A stretch of DNA of 64,000 bases from Ciona intestinalis (taxonomy: Eukaryota; Chordata; Ascidiacea; Phlebobranchia; Cionidae). A program made the translations under genes and the position numbers. The notes beneath the pieces are model-generated. The model ran no database searches. It was given only the letters and a program-made list of their open reading frames with translations, and was not told the DNA's origin. Each line of letters begins with the position of its first letter. The first letter of the stretch is position 1. Positions 48,201 to 57,748 of this stretch are shown piece by piece. The stretch covers positions 1,058,518 through 1,122,517 of the forward strand of contig NC_020168.2 in assembly GCF_000224145.3 (NCBI RefSeq), read 5' to 3'.

Positions 48201-51200
48201 AGTGTTTGCTGAAACCATTATACAAAGCTGGTGCGCATGTGTACAAGTCAGCGTCTTCCCTGCTCGTTCTATTGATTACAAGAACGCCACCCTAAAAAGT
48301 AACGAATTTTATTTTGTTCTAATATTGGTAAGAACACGACAATACAAACCGATGTTACTTCTTGCATATTACCACTCGGCATGGTCGTGTTTTCGTTCCG
48401 AAACCAAATCACCAACGGTTTTGGTTTTCCAATTGTTCGGCATTTAAGTGAAGCCGGATCACCTTCTGTTACAACCACGCGTGATTCGATTGCCTCTATT
48501 TTGGCTGGGGCTGCAATTAAACAGTAAAATATAAAACAATGTCAGCATGTTGCACAGTGAACGGTGACTAAGTAGTGACAATTTTAGACTAATAATATAA
48601 GGTTCAGGTTTGTGAAAAAATGATATTATATAGTAGGGTTGGGGAAACGGGACACCTTTAGCACATAATATCCAAATATCCTGATCGTGTTTTAAACAAA
48701 TAACAACAGTCTATGGAAGTCGCAGGGAAATGCTTTTGAAATTCGTTGAAAATTCGTTGAATGTTCAAGAAAATAGAATAAAAAGGTGTCCCATCTTCCC
48801 TCGCCCTAATTTATGGTAATGCTTTAATGCAGCACGTATTGTACTCTCTGTATGAGTGCATACACTAATAACGATCAGCAATCTACTGTATTGATGGAGC
48901 GTGTGCGTTCAATAGTTCATAATGAAGACAAATACTCCCAGTTGTAATTACGCTTCGCCAGCGAAGATAACGACTATTCGACATAACGTGGCATAGCTGA
49001 TGCTTTCCGCACAACTTCGAAAGCCGAAACTAATTTTATTTGACTAGCAGCCCGCTTATATTAGCCCTCAGCTTTAATTATTTATGCGAGTACGAAACCA
49101 ACGTCCTTGCTTGAATATTGGGTCTTTCAATGCAAACATAAAAAAAGTTCACATTATTACACGAAACATTCTTTCCAAAGATAAATAGTAAATGTTAATT
49201 GCTACACTACTATTAATGAGACTATTTTATTTAAGAGAATAAAACATTGGTACCAAACAGTGTATAAAACTGCTTAAATGTGTATAGCCTATATACCTGA
49301 TTCCCTACTAACAGTAATAACTGCGAAAGATTCGGCTCCATTGGGACCAAGAGTTGGTAGTTTACCAGAACACACGTAAGTTCCATAATCATCTTCAGTC
49401 AACCTCCGAATTTGAAGCTGGCTGCATAAAAATAATAAATAACATTGATTTGTTGTATGCTGGTGTGATATATGTACCTGGATTTAGCAGGAAAAGTGAT
49501 TCCTCTTTTTTTCTCTTCGGAGTTCAGGAATCTTATAAAAATATTGTCCCTTGAGTTTCTCTCGGTGATTCGCACCCTTTCGCCGCCACTATTCTGTGTA
49601 GAGAAATTTGCAAGCTTAAATGAATAAACGCGTGTAATTAATCTGTCGTTATGTGGCGGACAACATCACGCGTTATTACATTGTTTCCTTATTTTAGACA
49701 TTTTATGCTTGCTCACGACTTGCCATGGGTTAGGGGCTTTTTCTGTTTGGTCGACACGTTGGAGAAATCTTGGACTGCTGGATTATTAGAGCAATTTCGC
49801 GGGTTGTGCCCAATAACCAATACGCCTAGCGTTGTACCTATACGCCTAGCGCGATAGACAAGCATGGTGTTTGTACCTTTTTAAACCAAGCGTACTGAAG
49901 CTCAGAATAAGGAGCAGCGTCTACATGACACGTCAGTTTGATGTCGGTCGCTACAGCGAAGCTTCGGTCGTCACGTAACGGATCCGGTGTCAACCAGTAA
50001 GTCATTGGACCAATATCTGGTTATACAAAGATATTAAAAATCTTGGTTGCGAATTAACATCACATTATCGTTTAGTGCTGTGTATGTTAATTCGAATTTG
50101 GAACTTAAAATTAATTTAAATTGTAAGCTTATCGGATTACTTAAACGTAGTTTTTAGTTTCGGGGGAATTAACATTCAGTGACCTGTGGAATGCGTTAAA
50201 TCCGCTGCCGCAAATTAAAAGCGAATTAATTATTTATTAACTTCTCTTGGTAGTTAATTTAAATGAAACAGCAAATGAAGTGTTTATGCGGGGTGCTTTA
50301 ATAACACTGGTGTTTTACACGATTTACGTGATTTTATGTGAATACACGAGAAAAAACTAATGGACGGGCACGTGTATTATAACTTAATCAAGACAGTTAA
50401 CTAAATATACATGCAAATAAGTAGAACTGGTTTAGATTAATTATGCAATATAAGTTCTACCTACCCCTCACAACCACAGTAGTTCGTTTTTCAACCTTGG
50501 TTCCCACTTGATTATTTGCGGTGCAATAATAGTTCCCGCTGTCTTGTGGCATCGCACCGTCAATTGTTAAAATATTCCTGAAATAGAATAAGAATTATGC
50601 GTAAGTTTTTGGGTGATTGTTTTTTTTTATGACGGCTAATAGCGTCAAGGCATTGTGCAGTTACATACATGGCCACACTAGTAACAGCAAAACTACCAAA
50701 ATTTTGTAGTTTGCATGTTTTATTCAGCAAGAATACTAATACAAAATCTTTCATTTTTTGTCCCGCTTTACCCCACTGTGTAATTTTTTATTGTCAAACT
50801 TTGAAAGGTTTGCTTTTCATTTAATATTTTATAGCACATGGGTAATTTAAATATAATATAGTGACTTAATAACAAGATAATGTAGGGTAAATATATTCGA
50901 AATTCGGTCACATCAGGTACTAGGAGATAATTTAGAAGAAGTGGCTTGTGTGAAATATAACGCAGCAATACCCAATGTCCGACAGAGACTATAAAGTTTA
51001 TTAATAGGTATTACCCATTTATTACCGTTTTACAAGATTGTTTGTATGTGTAGAATACAAAATTTATCAATTGTTGATCTATATCGATAATAAACTCTTC
51101 GAACAATACCAGTTCGTCTTACAATAACATATTGAAGGTGTTTAAACAATAGAAGGACTGCGAGACAAAAAATGTTTAAACTTGATTTTCAAAGCTTAAT

Positions 51201-54020
51201 ATTATATTGCATTGTTTACGTATATTTCTAATAATGAATATGTTTGTTAGTCAAAATTAACAAGGATTTTAAACTGTCCTGTCTTATCCCGCCTGTTTTG
51301 GAATCTTTATAGTCTAAAATCACACCTGTTGTGCGAATCGCTAAATAACTCTTTGTGTGTTTTAATATTTTTTTAATTGTTGTCAAGTACTAAAAGTATG
51401 ATAGTATTAATTCGCGGTCATGTATTTTGAGTTTTTAAATGATGGGCAATATATGTTTACGGGTTTCGTCTCACCCGCACACCCTACTATATAGTAGGGT
51501 GGGGGAAGATGGGACACCTTTGGCACATATAATATCCAAATATCCTGATCGTGTTTTAAACAATCAGCAACGGTCTATGGGAGTCGTAAGGATACGGTTT
51601 TTATAATTGTTTGTATGTTCTTCGTTTACTACCAAATGGAACGAGAAAATAGAATCAAAAGATGTCCCATCTTCTCCCGACCTATACTATATATACCGTT
51701 CCGACCAACATAAAATAAAATAGTTTCCACATTCAAACCTCATTTTAGAAATAACAATTCTTTCTGAAAACACTCCGGTTTCAGTGACCCAGTCGATTTT
51801 GGGTTCGGGAAATCCACTGATGATGTCACACTGTATTCGCACCTTTCCACCAGGATTAACTTTGATTAACTTTGGGGTTATACGACCTATTCTTGGTGGA
51901 GCTGCGTAAGATAATATGGTTTATTAAATAAGCAGATGAATAAATTGTTTCTAACAAAATTACCAATTAACGGAGAATATGTGAAGTTTGCAACGGTATC
52001 GGAAATGAGATATTTGCTTGTAAAGCCGACTACTGATGTTTGACACCGGTAGTCACCAAAGTCTTTTTCTTGCGCATCTTTTATCTTGAGGATAACAGTT
52101 GAAGTATCTTTGCTGTATGCGTCTATTCGCTGCACCAATAAACCTACAAATGTGTCAAGCAACCATGAATCGTTTTGTCACATTAACATGTGTTAGTCCA
52201 CGCACTTATCATGCACAGTTCCCTTCAACCAATATATAGTAGGATGGGGGAAGATGGGACACCTTCGGCGCAACAATTTCCGAATATCCTGATCGTGTTT
52301 TAAACAGCGGTCTATGGGAGTCTTGAGCATATAGTTTTATAATTCTTTGAAAGTTTCTTGTTTACTACCACATTGGACGAGAAAATAGAGTTAAAATGTG
52401 TCCCAACTTTCCCCACCCTACTATACTTTACCATTTTGTTCATTTGGTCGAATAACAGTCCCGTTTAGCAACCAAGTGAAGACTGCTGCTGGATTGCTTG
52501 TAACTGTACAGTGTAGGTATACTGTGTTTTCAAACCAAATACTTGTACTTGGCATTCTCCATTTGTTGGTTAGGTGCGCGGTAAGCACTGGCCGATCTAA
52601 ATCTTTGGGGTGAATAACAACATGAATATTTGCACAAAGATGATTTATTAAATTATACATTTTTTTCTGTTTCTTACATAGAACGTTTATTCTTTTACTA
52701 GTAATGGCAGGGTTTCCAATGCCATTCGATGCACGACAGGATACTCTACAATTCTCATCACGTGTTATGTTTGGAATGCGCAAAGTAGAGCTGCGGAGAT
52801 TGAGGTTTCGTCTGAAAATATATTTGTAAATATATAAAACTCATGATATCGTAGGGTAAAACTATTAGTACCGTTCTAATTCCCCACCAAATATCGTCCA
52901 TCTTATGCTTGGCATTGGGTGGCCAGTAGCAACGCAAATTACAACAACATCATCATATTCTTTGAAATTATAAACAACATCTGAGTTTGGTTCAATACGA
53001 ACAGTTGGCACTCCTAAAATACATACTCTCATTAAAGAGATGACTCCAATCAAAGTTTTATTAGTTTTCATGTATAGTAGAGTCGGGGAAGATGGGACAC
53101 CTTTAACACATAATATTCAAATAGCCTGATCGTGTTTTATACAATTAACAACGGTCTGTAGAAGTCGTGAAGATACGGTTGTATAATACATTAAATGTTC
53201 TTTGTTAAATGAAAAGAGAAAACAAAATGAAAGGTGCCCATCTTCCCCCACCCTACTATATGAGTTTATTATATATCACAAAAATATAATTGATATCAAT
53301 GCAGATTAATAGTCTTGGTGGAATTTATACTTTACATAAATCAAATATAAAAAGCACAATATTTTAAAATCGTCCTCAGTTTCGGATGATATATTATTTT
53401 TATAACACGTGGGTTAAAACAAATGCTAAACGGTACATTAGGAATGACATTTCAACACAAAACTGTGCTATGTTTAAAAGATGATAAGATTTAATGTCGA
53501 TGGGTGTTTAACTTCTTAATGCTTGTACTTTCATAGAAAAATTAACGTTAAAAAGGTTTCCATATTCACTTCATGAATTATGCAACATCAGAACACGTAA
53601 GTCTATCCGCAATGGGGCGATAATTGATAGAAAACACGAGTTTGAGAATTCGTGGGGTTTCAGCCAATCGATGAGGATTAATGACCGCTGAGGCGAGTCA
53701 CGTAATTATTACCCCTCCGAAGACAAGCAAAATCCCGCGAGACACGGCACCACTATTTAACGAACAAACACTGCGTGGCTATATTCCTCTCATTTTACAG
53801 GGAAATTGTATACATTTTCGAACAAAATATAACGATAAAATAAACTGTTAAAAGTTCAGTATTGCAGCAAAGTTTAAGTGCAATGTATTACATACAACTT
53901 ACGGTAAGAATTTGTAGGTTCCCCTATCATTCTTCGATTAATGTCTATATCTGCTCTTTCCACTATAGCAACTGCTATGTGAATGTAAAATGCTAGATAC
54001 TTGAATAAGCTAAACAACAT
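45116..54020 (-). CDS. mdga: MDGA-type protein: six Ig, FN3, MAM, GPI anchor
   Basis: This is a secreted, GPI-anchored adhesion molecule. Vertebrate MDGA1/2 bind neuroligins and limit neurexin-neuroligin synapse bridges. Twenty-two exons give about 1017 aa: 54020-53903, 53013-52872, 52811-52678, 52602-52432, 52143-51964, 51901-51739, 50577-50465, 50016-49877, 49593-49478, 49421-49297, 48510-48350, 48291-48159, 47861-47765, 47592-47266, 47050-46944, 46411-46274, 46218-46183, 46125-45958, 45799-45665, 45587-45463, 45398-45287 and 45228-45116. Signal peptide 1-18; Ig1 40-131, Ig2 132-248, Ig3 249-340, Ig4 341-467, Ig5 468-565 and Ig6 566-640, with Ig cysteines and DYR/YYC-type ends visible. FN3 is about 640-788. 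MAM is 801-980 ([40 protein letters not shown]). The last exon is a GPI signal. The order is exactly that of MDGA (human 955 aa). Weakest points are the 52602 acceptor and the start codon. Confidence 0.9.
46183..46218 (-). other. mdga: MDGA 36-nt micro-exon between FN3 and MAM
   Basis: A 12-codon exon ([11 protein letters not shown] region) with TTACAG before and GTATGT after. It is phase 1 on both sides, so it may be skipped in frame. It forms the linker between the FN3 and MAM domains. Confidence 0.7.
47937..48124. mobile_element. MITE in MDGA intron 12
   Basis: From GCGGGGGAAGATAGGACAC to CATCTTTCCCCACCCTACTA, with the full family interior. Confidence 0.85.
48631..48812. mobile_element. 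MITE in MDGA intron 10
   Basis: From TAGTAGGGTTGGGGAAACGG to CATCTTCCCTCGCCCTAATT. The interior has a short local duplication of AAATTCGTTGA. Confidence 0.85.
50755..51490. repeat. Long intronic repeat bounded by MITE-like ends
   Basis: The left edge reads TTGTCCCGCTTTACCCCACT. Blocks near 51270-51300 (CTGTCCTGTCTTATCCCGCC) and the right edge 51466-51490 (TCTCACCCGCACACCCTACT) resemble MITE termini. It abuts a complete MITE at 51492. Two or more diverged elements seem nested, but internal borders are not clear. Confidence 0.35.
51492..51690. mobile_element. MITE in MDGA intron 6
   Basis: From TAGTAGGGTGGGGGAAGATG to CATCTTCTCCCGACCTATAC, about 200 bases, with flanking TATA on both sides. 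Confidence 0.88.
52237..52425. mobile_element. MITE ending next to an MDGA splice donor
   Basis: From TAGTAGGATGGGGGAAGATG to CCCAACTTTCCCCACCCTAC. Its right end is about five bases from the exon 4 donor, whose GT is at 52431-52430. Confidence 0.88.
53074..53262. mobile_element. MITE in MDGA intron 1
   Basis: From TAGTAGAGTCGGGGAAGATG to CATCTTCCCCCACCCTACTA, flanked by TA on each side. Confidence 0.88.
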
Positions 54021-55157
54021 TTTATCTATATTGTCTATAATGTTTTAAAACGTTATAGGTCTACAGCATACAGTAAAAGGTTCCTTTACAATGTGCTTAG
54101 TTAGTTAGAATAACTGATTTCAGTGGGCATTCTACGAAAATACTGGGGCAAACTTATCCGAATGCTAAACCAAATTAACATAAGTTTAAAACTATCGAAC
54201 AGTTATGTCTGAAAAGAGCATTACAGGCCTTACGTTTTTATTTACCTATTAGCTACAATTAAAGCCCCACCTCATCTAAATTCACTACAGTATATTACTA
54301 GTATATTAGCGAATGCACATACTGCTACATGACACATATTCTCTCCTTGTTCTCTAATGATTGAACGTCAGACTTCAACAACGAACGCATGCCCATTAGG
54401 CACACCAGCATTGGGAATACTCGATATGGCCATTAAAGACTGGTGCACCAATACGCGTGAGTAAACGGGCTCATAAATATTCGATGAAACGGCGGGAATT
54501 AGTACCCAGCGTTCGTATAGCGTAATCTTTAGGCTAAGGTATGGTTGTACAGGTAACCGAACGCTTTACTAGGGCAATAAGTTTCAAAATTACTTTAGAA
54601 ATTAAATTCTTCCCTCATAACATAAGTTATATCGTATCATAGCGGAGGAAATGTATCTTCTCGGTAACATTGAGCGTAATTGAAACAATAACTGCGGCTT
54701 TAGTGCCGGCATTTCCAATTTATCGGCATATACATTATCCTGAAATTACCCTTAATCGATACAAAGCATATTGACAGAATATTGTTGAACACAAAGTGTT
54801 GAACTCATGCAATGACTATAAGTGGTATAAAAGCTGCAATGTTATAAAGTTAGTGAAGGAAATGAACTTTTTTAAAAACAAAATCTTTACTTAAGTGTGA
54901 ATCCAGTTATTAAACTTCAAGATATAGCATTTTCCAAACGCAATTGCCACTTTAAGGTGGTGATCATATTAGTAGTTTACCAAATTAATCAAAATCCAGC
55001 TGCATATTTATACCAGCACCGAAGATTAGGCATGGTGAGTGGATATTTATAGTTATGGTGCAGTGTGGTAAATGTAGAGAAAGCATATATGCTACAAACG
55101 GGATTTCCTAATGTTGTCGGGAATAGCTGCAACTATAAACAGATCGCATCATTGAAA

Positions 55158-55225
55158 ATGGTGGCCTAACCGTTTAAGCGCGTGGGAACAGATCGTAATG
55201 TTCCGAGGTCGATCCTCGCACGCTG
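55158..55225 (+). other. tRNA-like sequence, probably a pseudogene or SINE head
   Basis: TGGCCTAACCG fits the tRNA A box and AGGTCGATCCTC resembles the B box but lacks one T. A GGAACA..TGTTCC stem brackets an eight-base loop where an anticodon arm would be. An acceptor stem could not be paired convincingly, so this is not called a functional tRNA. Confidence 0.4.
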
Positions 55226-55477
55226 AAACAATTGTTTTAAATTTATTTTCTTTTAATCAAATTTATCGAAAACCGTTACTGTAAACACATTTTTTATTTT
55301 TTTTCTTATCTACTTTATATCCAGAATTATTATAGATCACATATTTATACCCGTTTAGTTGACGAATAGGTGGAGGATGATCCAGATTTCAATAATTAGG
55401 AGATCTGTAGAACACAAAATACTGGTTGCCTTTATAAATAAACCAACTTGCATTTACATTGTTTGTATTTAATATTA

Positions 55478-55515
55478 TAGTAGGGTGGGGTATGTTGAGA
55501 CACTGGGTAAGTTGG
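55478..55515. mobile_element. Lone MITE-like terminus
   Basis: TATAGTAGGGTGGGGTATGTTGAGACACTGGG starts like the common MITE, then diverges. No matching right end was found. A related but distinct family is possible. Confidence 0.4.
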
Positions 55516-56464
55516 TAAATATGTTGCAGTATGTTTTTTGACAGTCCAACAAAGTGCGCGGCAAAGGCGTTTACTGTTGCTATAGGTATTTAAGCTGCCT
55601 TAATTTTGTAGTTTGTGAGTTAAAATTAATAATCCAGTATCGTAGATTAATAAAATAGATCGAAATATTTCGTCGATTTTGTGGAATTATTTAAAACTTG
55701 TGAGAACAGTTGAGGTAAGGAGTGTGTATACAAGTGTATACAAGGGTGCACCACAAACTGTTTTAAAAATTTTTTTAGCAATATTATCCAGTTGTGAATA
55801 TTTTAACAAAAGCCACTTTCCTACAGTTTTTTTTATATAAATTTTATATCCTGCATCACTGAAAATTGCGAAACTAGCCCTCTTTTTAACCGCAAACCAC
55901 CCGTTCCTAATGATTTTGATTAGCGGTGCTTTTCGACTAAACAGGTACTATTATTCGCGTACTAGCCTACGCATTTCTCCTTAATAACGTCATTAGTTTT
56001 ATGTTAAAGCAATCAGGGGTGCATGAGTTCGTCGCAACAACTTTAGGGTTTCACCAACCCCAAAGAGCTGCTATTTCGTAAAATGTTGTTAGTGTCTATA
56101 TATACATTTCGTGCGCGTGAGTTTTTGGGTCGTTCTATAGGCCTATCTGAAAAGATAATGGCATATCGCGGAAGTCGTGGAACGTAACTGCAAGGTCTGG
56201 AGCCTGACCAAACACCCCTGCTGTTACGTATCTAGACCCTGCAATTATCACGCTGTTTCTTTTGTTTGTGTGTTTATCGTCGTGAAATTGTTGCGTATAT
56301 AAGCGTGTTGTGATTCGTAGGAAGAGAGACGAGAAGAGACAGAGAACGATATATAGAGAATGAATAAAACGAAATAAATGAGATTCGAGAGTGAATAAAC
56401 CGAATACGTTGAGTGCTGCCTAAGTTACGTATTGTTGGGAATACGAGAAACAGGCAGAACGTTT

Positions 56465-56607
56465 TAGCTATATGTCTTGGAGCAATTGGCATTAAGTGTC
56501 TTGCCCAAGGACACATACGCCCACAATGGAAGCAGCGTCGAGCCTTGAATCCATTACCTCTGCTGGGTTACAGGCAGGCGCGCTAACCACTAAACCACAG
56601 CGTCGGA
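56465..56607 (-). mobile_element. SINE copy with tRNA head
   Basis: Reverse of the SINE: GGAGCAATTGGCATTAAGTG, CTTGCCCAAGGACACATACG, CAATGGAAGCAGCGTCGAG, GGTTACAGGCAGGCGCGCTA and ACCACTAAACCACAGCGTCG. The body beyond the first half is missing. Confidence 0.8.
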
Positions 56608-57256
56608 CAAAGGTTATATAATGTATGGGGCATAAGGAGACATATACATGTTGTAGTAAGATCGTTTTCATATATACAGCCGTCAAGATGGAAAATTTGT
56701 TTAGTTCCCCAAGCAACTTATTTACAACCTAGACGAAGTCGTTATTAAAGGTGTAGAGGCTGTGCATCATATAGAATATTTCGGCTATGTTGACATGGTG
56801 GATCGTAATACACGAACATGCATCTGTTTGACAGTGAAGCGCTTATTTGAATGATAGGTGGAATGGTCCTCTTTTTTACTGAAATAATGATTGTTTTACC
56901 AAAAAGGGTTGCCATCCATTTGGTAACTACAAACCTACATGGGAATACTATAAAGTCCTTTTATGATGCAACCAAGAAAATCCTTCAAAAGAGCGTCCAT
57001 TATGGATTGTTTAACAATTCTAAACCGTATACTATAGATTAAACGAAATATGTGTGACATTGTGGATTGTACAATCAACACACGTGAACTTCTCAATAAC
57101 CAAGCCGGCTGGGTATTTACCTAGATATATGCGGTGAGAAGCAGCCTACGTTAGGAAGACGAAAAAATCGTTTCATAAAAGGTGGAACAAGAGGGTAATG
57201 CTGTTAGCACGCATTAAAATAATTACCATAATCTTAATTCACAATTATATTATACT

Positions 57257-57622
57257 ACAACGGGTCAACTAACCACGATTAGAAGCGAACCAGAAAAAAA
57301 CAACAAAGCAGCTTTTATTCGCCATTGGTGACCGTGAAGAAGTAAGTAGAATGAGTTTATACATGTATTATACCTCATGTAGGGTTATAGCCTTATAATG
57401 AATGAGAATTGGGTGATTGGTAAAGAATACGTGTAAATACGAATTGTAAACTTACAATAATTAATAAAGCATTTGTTAGTTAATTTTTCGTTTTTTTCAA
57501 ACCGCATAATTAGTATAAAAGTTATAAATACGTATTATGAATTGTCAAGAGATTAAAGAATAAATGCTAGAATTAAGATATGTGCGGAAAAGTCCGCCTA
57601 CAAAATAAAACAACAACAACCC
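57257..57622. repeat. Unnamed dispersed repeat, copy 3
   Basis: It matches 3903-4130 and 4556-4764 (AACAAAGCAGCTTTTATTCG, CCATTGGTGACCGTGAAG, GGTAAAGAATACGTGTAAAT) and, at its end, 4385-4500 (ATGCTAGAATTAAGAT). It ends just after GCGGAAAAGTCCGCC, about 130 bases from the kizuna stop codon. Confidence 0.65.
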
Positions 57623-57729
57623 AAAATTGTCAAAAAACAACACACAGTTACTGAGAGTATTTTCTTGTGATTGTATAATGTTTGGTCTAACCTACAACAT
57701 TGCATGAGTAACATAGACAGCTTACTAAA

Positions 57730-57735
57730 TTTATT
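57730..57735 (-). terminator. Polyadenylation signal AATAAA for kizuna
   Basis: AATAAA on the minus strand, 14 bases beyond the kizuna stop codon, which would give a very short 3' UTR. Confidence 0.45.
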
Positions 57736-57748
57736 GTTTAATATAATG

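Larger units (their letters stand above)
54021..57748. other. Intergenic spacer between MDGA and kizuna genes
   Basis: Upstream region of the MDGA-type gene. It holds a tRNA-like sequence (55158-55225), a lone MITE-like end at 55478, a SINE (56465-56607) and a third copy of the unnamed repeat (57257-57622). A 63-codon frame at 56851-57042 has no family resemblance. The remainder shows nothing recognisable. Confidence 0.5.

Noticed and set aside
56851-57042. 63-codon plus-strand frame
   Set aside because: Considered as an exon of an unannotated gene, but no family, no strong start context and no splice partners.
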